Positions 7,178-17,047 of a stretch of 64,000 nt of DNA are shown piece after piece; position 1 is the first letter of the stretch; the number at the start of each line of letters is the position of its first letter. The notes under the pieces were generated by a model. That model made no database searches. It was not told the origin of the DNA and saw nothing but the letters and a program-made list of their open reading frames with translations. Source of the stretch: Shinella granuli (GTDB lineage: Bacteria > Pseudomonadota > Alphaproteobacteria > Rhizobiales > Rhizobiaceae); NCBI RefSeq assembly GCF_004341885.1, contig NZ_SLVX01000019.1:1-64000 (forward strand), in the 5' to 3' direction. The position numbers were made by a program, and so were the translations under genes.

Positions 7178-8368
7178 ATGACGGATGCAACAATCGCGGC
7201 GCCGCAGAGCGAAGCGGATGCGCGGCCGGCCTGGGGAGCCGTGATATCGATGACGTTCGGCGTGTTCGGGCTGGTGGGCGCGGAATTCCTCCCCGCAAGC
7301 CTGCTGACGCCGATGGCGGCGGACCTTCGGATCTCCGAGGGCATGGCCGGCCAGGCGGTGACGGCGACGGCGGCGGTCGCGCTGGCGACGAGCCTGTTGG
7401 TCACGGTGGTGACCCGCAGGATCGACCGGCGGCTCGTGCTGCTCGGCCTTTCGGTCCTCCTGATCTTCTCGAACCTCCTGGTGGCGATGGCGTCGAACCT
7501 CGCCATGCTTCTGGCCGGGCGTGTGTTGCTCGGCATGGCGCTCGGCGGCTTCTGGACGCTTTCGGCGGCGACCATGATGCGGCTGGTGCCGGAGGCCTAT
7601 GTGCCGAAGGCCTTGTCGGTCATGTTCCTCGGCGTATCGGCGGCCACGGTCTTCGCCGCGCCCGTCGGCAGCTATGTCGGCGATATCGTCGGCTGGCGGA
7701 ACGTCTTTCTAGGCGCCGCCGTGCTCGGCGCGCTGGCGCTCGTCGTGCAGTTTGCGACGCTGCCCTCGCTTCCGCCGCGCGGCCATTCGCGCTTCGGCAC
7801 GCTCTTCGAGGTGCTGATGCGGCCCGGCGTCGGTTTCGCGATGTTCGCGATCCTGCTCGTTTTCACCGGCCATTTCGCCTTCTTCACCTATATACGGCCG
7901 TTCCTCGAAACGGTGACGGGTCTCGGCGTCGAGGGCTTCTCGGCCGTCTTGCTCGGCTTCGGCATCGCCACCTTCTTCGGCAACTATCTTGGCGCCGTGC
8001 TGCTGGAACGCTCCATGCGCTTCACGCTGACGATCATGCCGGTGGTGATGGGCGCGCTTGCCTTCTCGCTCTCCGTCTTCGGCGGCAGCCTTGCCGGCGA
8101 TGCGGCCATGGTCGCACTCTGGGGTCTCGCCTTCGGCGCGGTGCCGGTCGCCTGGTCGACCTGGATCACCCGCGCCGTGCCGGACGAGGCCGAAAGCGCC
8201 GGCGGCCTCTTCGTCGCCGCCATCAATTTCGCCATCGCGACCGGTGCCGCCGCAGGCGGGGCCCTGTTCGATACAACCGGCGTGACGAGCGTCTTCGTCG
8301 CCAGCGGCGCCGTGCTGCTGCTGGCCGCACTCACCATCGTCTCGGCGGTGCGCACCCGGCCGGCCTGA
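7178..8368 (+). CDS. MFS drug/metabolite exporter (DHA1-like)
   Basis: 396 residues from ATG at 7178, with GGAAAGGG 7 bases upstream; the frame extends to 7109 but without a ribosome binding site. Twelve hydrophobic segments are visible, with the MFS motif-A-like loop TRRIDRRLVL between helices 2 and 3 and the motif LLAGRVLLGMALGGFWTLSA typical of the AraJ/YdhP type of DHA1 exporters. It should sit in the inner membrane as a proton-driven exporter of a drug, sugar or purine-like compound; the substrate is unknown. The divergent AraC gene is its likely regulator. A strong terminator follows at 8375. Confidence 0.85.
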   Translation: MTDATIAAPQSEADARPAWGAVISMTFGVFGLVGAEFLPASLLTPMAADLRISEGMAGQAVTATAAVALATSLLVTVVTRRIDRRLVLLGLSVLLIFSNLLVAMASNLAMLLAGRVLLGMALGGFWTLSAATMMRLVPEAYVPKALSVMFLGVSAATVFAAPVGSYVGDIVGWRNVFLGAAVLGALALVVQFATLPSLPPRGHSRFGTLFEVLMRPGVGFAMFAILLVFTGHFAFFTYIRPFLETVTGLGVEGFSAVLLGFGIATFFGNYLGAVLLERSMRFTLTIMPVVMGALAFSLSVFGGSLAGDAAMVALWGLAFGAVPVAWSTWITRAVPDEAESAGGLFVAAINFAIATGAAAGGALFDTTGVTSVFVASGAVLLLAALTIVSAVRTRPA

Positions 8369-8374
8369 TCATGC

Positions 8375-8411
8375 GGGATGGCGGCGCTCCCGTCCGCCAT
8401 CCCCCTATTTT
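8375..8411 (+). terminator. Intrinsic terminator after MFS gene
   Basis: A 10-bp stem GGGATGGCGG/CCGCCATCCC (8375-8384 and 8394-8403) is followed by CCTATTTT. It isolates the exporter from the next gene. Confidence 0.75.
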
Positions 8412-8496
8412 CGTTTGCGTGCGCCTGTCTTCTCCCTGTTCCCCGTCATGCTTTTCGGTCTAGAACTCCAGTCGAGGATTCTTGGAGGAGCGGCGT

Positions 8497-9654
8497 GTGA
8501 CGATGACGGCAGGCGATTTTTCGCGGGGAACTTTTGTCGGGCGCGTCTGGCGGCCGGATGTGCAGGGGCCGGCAGTGGTGGTGCTGCGGGACGGCAAGCT
8601 GTGTGACATCACGTCCAAGGCCATCCCGACGATGCGGGACCTTCTGGAAACGGACGATCCGGCGGCTGTCGCGCGTGCGGCGCCCTGCGATCCGTTCGGC
8701 ACGCTCGATGCCGTGCTGGAGGCATCCGTCGAGGGCGCCGGCAATTTTTCCCGGCTGCACCTGCTCGCGCCGTGCGATCTCCAGGCCGTCAAGGCCTGCG
8801 GCGTCACCTTCGCCCGCTCGATGATCGAGCGCGTGATCGAGGAGAAGGCGGCGGGCAATCCGGCGCTGGCGGAAAAGGTGCGCGGCCGCGTCACCGCCAT
8901 CATCGGCGACAGCCTGCGCGACCTGAAGGCAGGCTCGGACGCGGCGGCCAAGGTCAAGGCGGCGCTGATCGAGGAAGGCGTCTGGTCGCAATACCTGGAA
9001 GTCGGCATCGGGCCGGATGCCGAGGTCTTTACCAAGGCGCCGGTGCTGGCCGCCGTCGGCTGGGGCGCCTCGGTGGGGCTGCACCCGATCTCCAGGTGGA
9101 ACAATCCGGAGCCGGAAATCGTGCTGGCGGTCGACAGCCAAGGCCGCGTCAAGGGCGCGACGCTCGGCAACGACGTGAACCTGCGCGATGTCGAGGGCCG
9201 CTCGGCGCTGCTGCTCGGCAAGGCCAAGGACAACAATGCCTCGGCCGCGATCGGCCCCTTCATCCGCCTCTTCGACGAGACCTATGCGATCGACGACGTG
9301 CGCAAGGCCGATCTCGATCTCCTGATCGAGGGCGAGGACGGTTTCGTCCTGAAGGGGCGCAGCACGATGCGCGAGATCAGCCGCGATCCGCTCGACCTCG
9401 TTGCCCAGACGATCGGCAAGCACCACCAATATCCTGACGGCTTCCTGCTGTTCATGGGGACGCTCTTCGCGCCCGTCGAGGATCGCGATACCCCCGGCCA
9501 GGGCTTTACCCACAAGACCGGCGACCGGGTGACGATCTCCAATGCCGAGCTGGGCGCCCTTGCCAACACCGTGCGCCTTTCCACCGAATGCCCGCCCTGG
9601 ACCTTCGGCATCGCCGCGCTGATGCGCAACCTCTCCTCCCGCGGGCTCCTCTAG
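8497..9654 (+). CDS. Fumarylacetoacetate hydrolase-family protein
   Basis: 385 residues from GTG at 8497, which has GGAGGAG 6 bases upstream; ATG at 8503 is the alternative. The C-terminal half carries the FAH-fold signature: EPEIVLAVDSQG (acidic metal ligands), GNDVNLRDVEGR, LLGKAKDNNASAAIGPF and the late THKTGDRVTISN. The FAH superfamily includes hydrolases, hydratases and decarboxylases acting on 2-oxo or beta-diketo acids with Mg/Mn. The exact reaction here is not predictable. It ends directly before the Lrp gene (stop 9654, next start 9655) and so is probably co-transcribed with it. It may belong to amino acid or aromatic breakdown with the following operon. Confidence 0.8.
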   Translation: MTMTAGDFSRGTFVGRVWRPDVQGPAVVVLRDGKLCDITSKAIPTMRDLLETDDPAAVARAAPCDPFGTLDAVLEASVEGAGNFSRLHLLAPCDLQAVKACGVTFARSMIERVIEEKAAGNPALAEKVRGRVTAIIGDSLRDLKAGSDAAAKVKAALIEEGVWSQYLEVGIGPDAEVFTKAPVLAAVGWGASVGLHPISRWNNPEPEIVLAVDSQGRVKGATLGNDVNLRDVEGRSALLLGKAKDNNASAAIGPFIRLFDETYAIDDVRKADLDLLIEGEDGFVLKGRSTMREISRDPLDLVAQTIGKHHQYPDGFLLFMGTLFAPVEDRDTPGQGFTHKTGDRVTISNAELGALANTVRLSTECPPWTFGIAALMRNLSSRGLL

Positions 9655-10122
9655 ATGGGCGAAAGCGGCATGGACGAGACGAGCCGCAAGATCCTGCGGC
9701 TGCTGCAGAGCGAACCGGAGCTGACGGTCGCCGAGATCGGCGAGCGCGTCGGGCTCAGCCACACGCCCTGCTGGCGGCGCATCAAGGAGATGGAGCGGCA
9801 GGGCATCATCCGCGGCCGCATCGTCGCCGTCGATCCGAAGCGCGTCGGCTTCGAGGTGTCGGTCTTCTGCTTCGTGCGGCTGAAGCAGCACGACGAGGCG
9901 ACGCTGCTGGAATTCGAGAAGGCGGTGCGGCACATGCCGGAGGTTGTGCAGTGCTATTCCATGACCGGGGATCATGACTATGTGCTGCGGGTGCTGACGA
10001 GCAGCGTGCGCCAGTACGAGGAGATCCTGAAGAAGGCGCTGCTGCGCCTGCCGGGCGTCGGCTTCGTCAATTCCAGCTTCGCGCTCGACGAGCTGAAGAA
10101 CACGCACCGCGTTCCGATCTGA
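9655..10122 (+). CDS. Lrp/AsnC-family regulator
   Basis: 155 residues starting immediately after the stop of the FAH-family gene, with no intervening base. Residues about 7-60 form the winged helix-turn-helix (DETSRKILRLLQSEPELTVA, GLSHTPCWRRIKEMERQGII), and 70-150 the RAM/AsnC effector domain (VVQCYSMTGDHDYVLRV, LPGVGFVNSSFAL). Proteins of this type sense amino acids or related 2-oxo acids. The large oxidoreductase-liu operon begins 164 bases downstream on the same strand, so local control of that operon by leucine or a 2-oxo acid is a natural inference, not shown by the sequence. Confidence 0.85.
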   Translation: MGESGMDETSRKILRLLQSEPELTVAEIGERVGLSHTPCWRRIKEMERQGIIRGRIVAVDPKRVGFEVSVFCFVRLKQHDEATLLEFEKAVRHMPEVVQCYSMTGDHDYVLRVLTSSVRQYEEILKKALLRLPGVGFVNSSFALDELKNTHRVPI

Positions 10123-10286
10123 CGGGAAATGAGGATGGCTTTGCGCCCAGCGGCCGCTTTTGCGGATGCCATCCCGAAACTGTGATGCTCCGCCGCGAAA
10201 ATAGGGACCCGCTCCTCCCATTCCATGGGTAAGCTCCTACATATGGAGGATGGCTTTCACGGAGGAGGGCCATCGAGGAGGAAGTC

Positions 10287-13200
10287 ATGCTCAAGCAGAG
10301 CTTTTCTCTCGAGGACAAGTATATGGCGGAGGAGGGGAGGATCTTCCTTTCCGGCACCCAGGCACTCGTGCGCCTGCCCATCGTCCAGATGCGGCGCGAC
10401 CGGGCCGCGGGGCTGAACACCGCCGCATTCATCTCGGGTTATCGCGGATCGCCGCTCGGCGGCTACGACCAGCAGCTTGCAAAGGCGAAGAAGCATTTGG
10501 CGGCGCACGACATCGTGTTCCGGCCGGGCGTCAACGAGGACCTGGCGGCCACCGCCGTCTGGGGCACGCAGCAGCTCCACCTCTCGCCGGGCGCGCGCTA
10601 TGACGGCGTTGCCGGCTACTGGTACGGCAAGGGGCCGGGTGTCGACCGTTGCGGCGACGTGCTGAAGCACGCCAATGCCGCCGGCACCGCGAAACATGGC
10701 GGCGTGCTCTGTTTCGCCGGCGACGACCATTCGGCAAAGTCGTCCTCCATTCCGCACCAGTCCGACCATGCCTTCATGTCGGCGCTGATCCCGGTGCTCT
10801 ATCCCTCCTCGATCCACGAATTCGTCGAATACGGTCTGCTCGGCACCGCCATGTCGCGCTATTCCGGCTGCTGGGTCGGCATGAAGTTCATCGCCGACAC
10901 GGTGGAAACGACGGCTTCCGTCGATCTTGCGGGCGAGCGCCGGCAGTTCGTCATCCCGCAGGATTTCGAGCTGCCGCGGGATGGCCTCGGCCTGCGCTGG
11001 CCCGACCCGCCGCTGCCGCAGGACGAACGCCTCCAGACCTACAAGGGCTACGCCGCCATCGCCTTCGCCCGTGCCAACCGGGTGGACGAGGTGACGCACG
11101 ACGTACCGCGCGCCCGCTTCGGCATCATCGCCTCGGGCAAGGCCTATGAGGATGTGCTGCAGGCGCTGAAGGAGCTTTCCCTCGGCCCGGCCGAGATGGC
11201 CGAGATCGGCATGCGCATCTACAAGGTCCGCATGCCCTGGCCGCTGGAGCCGGAAGGGGTTCGCGACTTCTCGCAGGGGCTGGAGGAAGTGCTGGTCGTC
11301 GAGGAGCGCCGCGAGATCATCGAGAACCAGATCAAGCAGCAGCTCTTCAACTGGCATCACGGCGAGCGGCCGCGCATCGTCGGCAAGTTCGACCATCAGG
11401 ACAAGCCGTTCCTGCCGCTGTCGGAGGCGCTGTCCGTCGGCATGGTGGCACGGGCGATCGCCGCCCGTCTCTTGCAGTTCGATTTCGACGCCGGCCTGAA
11501 GACAGTCATTTCCGACGAGCTCGCCTATCTCCTGGAACGCGAGAAAATCCGCAAGGCGCACACGGCGCCGGTCGAGCGCGTGCCCTATTTCTGCTCCGGC
11601 TGCCCGCACAACACCTCCACGAAGGTGCCCGAGGGCAGCCGCGCGACCGCTGGCATCGGCTGCCACTACATGGTGCAGTGGATGGACCGTGATACCACGA
11701 CCTTCACCCATATGGGTGCCGAAGGCGTGCCGTGGTCGGGCATCGCGCCCTTCAGCGACGAGAAGCACATCTTCGTCAATCTCGGCGACGGCACCTATTA
11801 TCATTCCGGCATCCTGGCGATCCGCCAGTCCGTCGCCGCCGGCGTCAACATCACCTACAAGCTGCTTTACAACGACGCGGTTGCCATGACCGGCGGCCAG
11901 CCCGTCGATGGTCCGCTCAGCCCCGAGGTGATGACGCGGCAGCTTCATGACGAGGGCGTGGCGCCGATCTACCTCGTCTCCGACCACCCGGACGCCTATT
12001 CGCCGGCGGTGCTCGCGCCCGGCGTCATCGTGCGCCACCGCGACGAGATGGACCGGGTGATGCGCGATATCCGCGAGGCGCCCGGCTGTTCGGCCATCGT
12101 CTATGTGCAGACCTGCGCGGCGGAAAAGCGCCGCCGTCGCTCGCGCGGCCTGATGGAGGACCCGCCGGTCCGCCTGATGATCAACCCCGCCGTCTGCGAA
12201 GGCTGCGGCGACTGTTCCACCCAGTCGAACTGCGTCTCCGTCGAGCCGCTCGACACGGAATTCGGCCGCAAGCGCAAGATCAACCAGTCGACCTGCAACA
12301 AGGATTATTCCTGCCTCAAGGGTTTCTGCCCGTCCTTCGTGACGGTCGAGGGTGGCCGGCTGCGCAAGGCCGCGCGCTCCAACCCGGACATATCAGGCAT
12401 TGCCGAGCCCGACATCGTTGATATCGGCGAGCGCGCCTACAACATCGCCATTGCCGGCATCGGCGGCACCGGCATCCTGACGATCAGCGCCATCCTCGGC
12501 ATGGCCGCCCATCTCGACGGCAAGGCGCCGATGATCCTCGACATGGCGGGTCTTGCCCAGAAGGGCGGCGCCGTCATGAGCCACCTGCGCATCGGCCTTT
12601 GCGATGAGGATGTCTCCTCGCCGCGCATCGTCACGGGCGGTGCGGATCTCCTCCTGGCCGCCGACGACGTGGTGGCTGCCTCGAAGGATGCCGTCACGCT
12701 CTGCGACCACCACCGCACGACGGGCGTCGTCAACACGAAGCTGACGCCGGTCGCCGATTTCGTGCGCAAGCGCGACTTCGATTTCCGCCGCCGCGATGTC
12801 GAGGGCACGGTGCGCGCGGCGCTGCGCGACCCCTCCCATCTTCTCGATTTCACGACGATCGCCGAGAAGGTGGCCGGCAATGCCATGGCGACGAACATCC
12901 TGATGACGGGTTTTGCCTGGCAGAAGGGGCTGATCCCGCTGACGCGCCAGTCGATCGAGCAGGCGATCGTGCTGAACGGTGTCGCTGTCGACGCCACGCT
13001 CTCCGCCTTCGGCTGGGGCCGCCTGATCGCCGCCGACCCGGCCCGCGCCGAACGCCTATTGACCCCCGGAAAGCCGGTCGCGACGCTGGAGACCATGGCG
13101 CCGGATGCGCTGGTCGCCCATCGCATGAAACATCTGACGGCTTACCAGAACGCCGCCCTGGCCGAACGCTACAAGGCGCTGGTCGAGCGCGTGCGCCAGG

Positions 13201-13748
13201 CGGAACGGGCGCTCGGGCCGGACGACCGGCTGGTCCGCGCCGTCGCGCATGTCTATGCCCAGCTCCTTGCCTACAAGGACGAATACGAGGTGGCGCGGCT
13301 CTTCACCGATCCGGCCTTCAAGCAGGGGCTGGCCGAGCAGTTCGAGGGCAAGTACAGCATCGCCTTCAACCTCGCGCCGCCCTTCCTCAAGGGCGAGGAT
13401 GCGAACGGCCGTCCGCGAAAACGCCGCTTCGGCCGCTGGATGCTGCCAGCCTTCGGCCTGCTCGCCGGCCTGAAGGGCCTGCGCGGCACCGCCTTCGACC
13501 CGTTCGGCCGCACGGCGGAGCGCCGCATGGAGCGCCAGCTCATCGCCGACTACGTGGCGCTGGTCGAGCATGTGCTTGAAAACCTCTGTCGCGAGAACCT
13601 CGACGCCGCCGTTGCGCTGCTGTCGCTTTACGGCGAAATTCGTGGCTACGGCCCGGTGAAGGAGGCGGCGGTGAAGCGGGTGCGGGCGCGCGAGGCGGAA
13701 ATGCGCCTGGCCTTCGACACGGCAGGACAACACAGGGCGGCCGCTTGA
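10287..13748 (+). CDS. Indolepyruvate:ferredoxin oxidoreductase, fused alpha-beta
   Basis: 1153 residues from ATG at 10287 with GAGGAGGAAG just upstream. It fuses IorA-like and IorB-like parts. Residues about 430-520 include FCSGCPHNTSTKVPEGS and the thiamine-diphosphate site GDGTYYHSG...NDAVAMTGGQP. About 630-690 carry cysteine clusters for Fe-S centres (CEGCGDCSTQSNC, CNKDYSCLKGFCP). From about 718 the gamma/beta domain starts (NIAIAGIGGTGILT). The family oxidatively decarboxylates aryl or branched 2-oxo acids to acyl-CoA, reducing ferredoxin. As first gene before the liu set it may act on 4-methyl-2-oxopentanoate, giving isovaleryl-CoA. That substrate is inferred from context only. Confidence 0.9.
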   Translation: MLKQSFSLEDKYMAEEGRIFLSGTQALVRLPIVQMRRDRAAGLNTAAFISGYRGSPLGGYDQQLAKAKKHLAAHDIVFRPGVNEDLAATAVWGTQQLHLSPGARYDGVAGYWYGKGPGVDRCGDVLKHANAAGTAKHGGVLCFAGDDHSAKSSSIPHQSDHAFMSALIPVLYPSSIHEFVEYGLLGTAMSRYSGCWVGMKFIADTVETTASVDLAGERRQFVIPQDFELPRDGLGLRWPDPPLPQDERLQTYKGYAAIAFARANRVDEVTHDVPRARFGIIASGKAYEDVLQALKELSLGPAEMAEIGMRIYKVRMPWPLEPEGVRDFSQGLEEVLVVEERREIIENQIKQQLFNWHHGERPRIVGKFDHQDKPFLPLSEALSVGMVARAIAARLLQFDFDAGLKTVISDELAYLLEREKIRKAHTAPVERVPYFCSGCPHNTSTKVPEGSRATAGIGCHYMVQWMDRDTTTFTHMGAEGVPWSGIAPFSDEKHIFVNLGDGTYYHSGILAIRQSVAAGVNITYKLLYNDAVAMTGGQPVDGPLSPEVMTRQLHDEGVAPIYLVSDHPDAYSPAVLAPGVIVRHRDEMDRVMRDIREAPGCSAIVYVQTCAAEKRRRRSRGLMEDPPVRLMINPAVCEGCGDCSTQSNCVSVEPLDTEFGRKRKINQSTCNKDYSCLKGFCPSFVTVEGGRLRKAARSNPDISGIAEPDIVDIGERAYNIAIAGIGGTGILTISAILGMAAHLDGKAPMILDMAGLAQKGGAVMSHLRIGLCDEDVSSPRIVTGGADLLLAADDVVAASKDAVTLCDHHRTTGVVNTKLTPVADFVRKRDFDFRRRDVEGTVRAALRDPSHLLDFTTIAEKVAGNAMATNILMTGFAWQKGLIPLTRQSIEQAIVLNGVAVDATLSAFGWGRLIAADPARAERLLTPGKPVATLETMAPDALVAHRMKHLTAYQNAALAERYKALVERVRQAERALGPDDRLVRAVAHVYAQLLAYKDEYEVARLFTDPAFKQGLAEQFEGKYSIAFNLAPPFLKGEDANGRPRKRRFGRWMLPAFGLLAGLKGLRGTAFDPFGRTAERRMERQLIADYVALVEHVLENLCRENLDAAVALLSLYGEIRGYGPVKEAAVKRVRAREAEMRLAFDTAGQHRAAA

Positions 13749-13829
13749 GGCCGCGGTGGAGCCGGGTCTTCCGGCTCCGGAATTGAAGAAGCAGGCGGAT
13801 GCCGGGGCATCCGACCGGGGAGGACGGAC

Positions 13830-14993
13830 ATGTACGATGCTGCGATGAGCTTCGGGCTTGGTGAGGAAATCGACGCGCTCAGGGAGAGCGTCCGGCGTTT
13901 TGCGAGCGATCGCGTCGCCCCGCAGGCGGCGGAGATCGACCGGAGCAACACCTTTCCCATGCCGCTCTGGCGCGAGCTGGGCGATCTCGGCCTGCTCGGC
14001 ATCACCGCGCCGGAAGATCTCGGCGGGTCCGGCATGGGCTATCTCGCCCATTGCGTGGCGATGGAGGAGATCAGCCGCGCCTCCGCCTCGGTGGGTCTCA
14101 GCTATGGCGCCCACTCCAACCTCTGCGTCAACCAGATCGTGCGCAATGCCAGCGCCGCGCAGCGGGAAAAGTACCTGCCGAAGCTGATCTCCGGCGAGCA
14201 TGTCGGCGCGCTCGCCATGTCGGAGCCGGGCGCGGGCTCCGATGTCGTCTCGATGAAGCTGCGCGCCGAAAAGCGCGGCGACCGCTATGTGCTGAACGGC
14301 AACAAGATGTGGATCACCAACGGGCCGGATGCGGATGTGCTTGTCGTCTATGCCAAGACGGATCCGGAAGCCGGCCCGCGCGGCATCACCGCCTTCCTCA
14401 TCGAAAAGGGATTCAAGGGGTTCTCGACGGCGCAGAAGCTGGACAAGCTCGGCATGCGCGGCTCCAATACCTGCGAACTCGTCTTCGCCGATTGCGAGGT
14501 GCCGGAGGAAAACGTGATGGGCACCGTCGGGCGCGGCGTCAACGTTCTGATGTCCGGCCTCGATTATGAGCGCGTCGTGCTCTCGGGCGGCCCGCTCGGC
14601 ATCATGGCCGCCTGCCTCGACGTGGTCATCCCCTATCTGCACGAGCGCAAGCAGTTCGACCGGCCGATCGGCGAGTTCCAGCTGATGCAGGGCAAGGTGG
14701 CCGACATGTATGTCGCCTTCAACGCCGCGCGCGCCTATGTCTATGCCGTGGCCACCGCCTGCGACAGGGGCGAGACCACGCGCAAGGACGCCGCCGGCTG
14801 CATCCTGCTCTCCGCCGAAAGCGCAACGAAGCTCGCCCTCGAAGCCATCCAGGCCCTCGGCGGCAACGGCTATATCAACGACTATCCGACGGGCCGCCTG
14901 CTGCGCGATGCGAAACTCTACGAGATCGGCGCCGGCACCTCGGAGATCCGCCGCATGCTCATCGGCCGCGAAATCTTCCAGGAGACGCTGTGA
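13830..14993 (+). CDS. liuA: Isovaleryl-CoA dehydrogenase
   Basis: 387 residues, full acyl-CoA dehydrogenase length, ATG at 13830 after GGGGAGGACGG. It oxidises isovaleryl-CoA to 3-methylcrotonyl-CoA using FAD and passes electrons to ETF. Visible marks: [14 protein letters not shown] (FAD/substrate loop), [16 protein letters not shown], the catalytic-glutamate segment [16 protein letters not shown] that distinguishes isovaleryl-CoA dehydrogenases from other family members, and the C-terminal [20 protein letters not shown]. Its TGA overlaps the ATG of the carboxylase beta gene (TGATG at 14991-14995), so the two are translationally coupled. Also called ivd. Confidence 0.93.
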   Translation: MYDAAMSFGLGEEIDALRESVRRFASDRVAPQAAEIDRSNTFPMPLWRELGDLGLLGITAPEDLGGSGMGYLAHCVAMEEISRASASVGLSYGAHSNLCVNQIVRNASAAQREKYLPKLISGEHVGALAMSEPGAGSDVVSMKLRAEKRGDRYVLNGNKMWITNGPDADVLVVYAKTDPEAGPRGITAFLIEKGFKGFSTAQKLDKLGMRGSNTCELVFADCEVPEENVMGTVGRGVNVLMSGLDYERVVLSGGPLGIMAACLDVVIPYLHERKQFDRPIGEFQLMQGKVADMYVAFNAARAYVYAVATACDRGETTRKDAAGCILLSAESATKLALEAIQALGGNGYINDYPTGRLLRDAKLYEIGAGTSEIRRMLIGREIFQETL

Positions 14994-16600
14994 TGCCGGT
15001 CATCCCCTCGGCCGTGAACACCCGCAGCGAGACCTTTGCGGCAAACCGCAAGGCCATGCTGGAGGCACTCGCCCTGGTGGAGGCGGCGGCGGACCTTGCC
15101 ATGGACGGCGGCGGGGCGAAGGCGCGCGAGCGCCACGTTTCCCGGGGCAAGCTCCTGCCGCGCGACCGCGTCGCGCAATTGCTCGATCCCGGCTCTGCCT
15201 TCCTCGAAATCGGCCTCACCGCCGGCCACGGCCTCTATGACGGCGCTTCGCCCTCCGGCGGCATGATATCCGGCATCGGCCGCGTCTCCGGCCGCGAATG
15301 CATGATCGTCTGCAATGATGCGACGGTGAAGGGCGGCACCTACTATCCCATCACCGTGAAGAAGCATCTTCGCGCGCAGGAGATCGCTGCGGAGAACCGG
15401 CTGCCCTGCATCTATCTCGTCGATTCCGGCGGCGCCAACCTGCCGAACCAGGACGAGGTCTTTCCCGACCGCGATCATTTCGGCCGCATCTTCTACAATC
15501 AGGCGCAGATGTCCGCCGCCGGCATTCCGCAGGTCGCCGTCGTCATGGGCAGTTGCACGGCCGGCGGTGCCTATGTGCCGGCCATGAGCGACGAGACCGT
15601 CATCGTCGAGAACCAGGGCACGATCTTCCTCGCCGGCCCGCCCCTGGTGAAGGCGGCGACGGGCGAGGTGGTGACGGCCGAGGATCTCGGCGGCGGCGAC
15701 GTGCATACCCGTCTTTCCGGCGTTGCGGACCATCTCGCGCGCGACGACCGCCATGCGCTCGCGATTGCCCGCCAGATCGCCGCCAATCTCAATACGCGTA
15801 AGCCGGAGTTTACCAAGGTCGGCAACGGCGATGCGCCGCTCTACGACCCGGAAGAGCTGCTCGGCATCGTGCCGGCCGATACCCGCACGCCCTACGACGT
15901 GCGCGAGGTGATCGCCCGCGTGGTGGACGGCTCGCGCTTCGACGAGTTCAAGGCGCGCTTCGGCACCACGCTCGTCTGCGGCTTTGCCGCGCTGCATGGC
16001 CTTCCGGTCGGCATCATCGCCAACAATGGCGTGCTCTTCTCCGAGGCCGCCCTCAAGGGCGCGCATTTCATCGAGCTCTGCGCCCAGCGCGGCATCCCGC
16101 TCCTGTTCCTGCAGAACATCACCGGCTTCATGGTCGGCCGCAAATACGAGGCCGAGGGCATCGCCAAACATGGCGCGAAGCTCGTCACCGCCGTCGCGAC
16201 GGCGAAGGTGCCGAAGATCACCGTCCTGATCGGCGGCTCCTACGGTGCCGGCAATTACGGCATGTGCGGCCGGGCCTATTCGCCGCGTTTCCTGTGGACC
16301 TGGCCGAACAGCCGCATCGCCGTCATGGGCGGCGAGCAGGCGGCGGGGGTGCTTGCGACCGTCAGGCGCGAGGGCATCGAGCGCGCCGGCGGTAGCTGGA
16401 GCGCCGAGGAGGAGGCTGCCTTCAAGCAGCCGACCATCGACATGTTCGCCCGGCAGAGCCACCCGCTCTATGCCTCGGCACGGCTCTGGGACGACGGCAT
16501 CGTCGATCCGCGCAAGACGCGCGACGTGCTGGCGCTTTCGCTCTCGGCAGCGCTCAATGCGCCGGTCGAGCCCACCCGTTTCGGCGTCTTCAGGATGTAG
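14993..16600 (+). CDS. liuB: Methylcrotonyl-CoA carboxylase, beta (carboxyltransferase) subunit
   Basis: 535 residues from the ATG at 14993 that overlaps the previous stop. It transfers carboxyl from biotin to 3-methylcrotonyl-CoA. The N-terminal part has [20 protein letters not shown], typical of acyl-CoA carboxylase beta chains. [20 protein letters not shown] and the CoA-binding region [18 protein letters not shown] follow, with [15 protein letters not shown] as oxyanion-hole glycines. The C-terminal domain includes [19 protein letters not shown] and [28 protein letters not shown] is characteristic of methylcrotonyl- rather than propionyl-CoA carboxylase. It pairs with the alpha chain at 17048. 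Confidence 0.93.
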   Translation: MPVIPSAVNTRSETFAANRKAMLEALALVEAAADLAMDGGGAKARERHVSRGKLLPRDRVAQLLDPGSAFLEIGLTAGHGLYDGASPSGGMISGIGRVSGRECMIVCNDATVKGGTYYPITVKKHLRAQEIAAENRLPCIYLVDSGGANLPNQDEVFPDRDHFGRIFYNQAQMSAAGIPQVAVVMGSCTAGGAYVPAMSDETVIVENQGTIFLAGPPLVKAATGEVVTAEDLGGGDVHTRLSGVADHLARDDRHALAIARQIAANLNTRKPEFTKVGNGDAPLYDPEELLGIVPADTRTPYDVREVIARVVDGSRFDEFKARFGTTLVCGFAALHGLPVGIIANNGVLFSEAALKGAHFIELCAQRGIPLLFLQNITGFMVGRKYEAEGIAKHGAKLVTAVATAKVPKITVLIGGSYGAGNYGMCGRAYSPRFLWTWPNSRIAVMGGEQAAGVLATVRREGIERAGGSWSAEEEAAFKQPTIDMFARQSHPLYASARLWDDGIVDPRKTRDVLALSLSAALNAPVEPTRFGVFRM

Positions 16601-16613
16601 AGGAGGGAATGCC

Positions 16614-16997
16614 ATGAACCGCGAAACCATCAATGCCAAGAACGCCCCCACCCCGCGCGGCGGTTATTCGCAGGCCGTCAAGATCGAGGATTTCAAGAAG
16701 CTGCTGTTCATCAGCGGCCAGATTCCCGTGTCGGACGACGACAAGGTGCCGGAAACGTTCGAGGAACAGGCGCGGCTCGTCTGGCGCAACATCGATGCGC
16801 AGCTTAAGGCGGCGGGCATGTCCAAGGCCGACCTCGTCAAGGTGACGACGTTTCTCTCCGACCGGCACCACGCGACCGCCAACCGCGAGATCCGCAGCGA
16901 ATATCTCGGCGCCATCGCCCCGGCGATGAGCGTCGTCATCTGCGCGATCTTCGATGAGAAATGGCTGCTCGAAGTCGAGGCCATCGCGGCACAATAA
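16614..16997 (+). CDS. RidA/YjgF-family protein
   Basis: 127 residues; ATG at 16614 has AGGAGGG at 16601-16607. The sequence follows the RidA fold: RGGYSQAVKI, FISGQIPVS, QARLVWRNIDAQLKAAGMSK, VTTFLSDRHH and a C-terminal EVEAIAA. The arginine of RidA deaminases that binds the substrate carboxylate is not in its usual R-x-C-V context (here SVVICAIFD), so this is probably a divergent subfamily. RidA proteins hydrolyse reactive enamines/imines from PLP enzymes. Sitting between the two carboxylase subunit genes, it may clean up imines from leucine transamination, but this is context only. Confidence 0.8.
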   Translation: MNRETINAKNAPTPRGGYSQAVKIEDFKKLLFISGQIPVSDDDKVPETFEEQARLVWRNIDAQLKAAGMSKADLVKVTTFLSDRHHATANREIRSEYLGAIAPAMSVVICAIFDEKWLLEVEAIAAQ

Positions 16998-17047
16998 CGC
17001 GCGGGACCCAGGTCCCGCGTCTCCCTATCCATTTTGCCGGAGGCAGG

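Noticed and set aside
7099-7575. Upstream extension of the AraC regulator to 485 residues
   Set aside because: It would overlap the divergent MFS gene; the extra residues are shadow-like and the cupin domain begins after the ATG at 7098.
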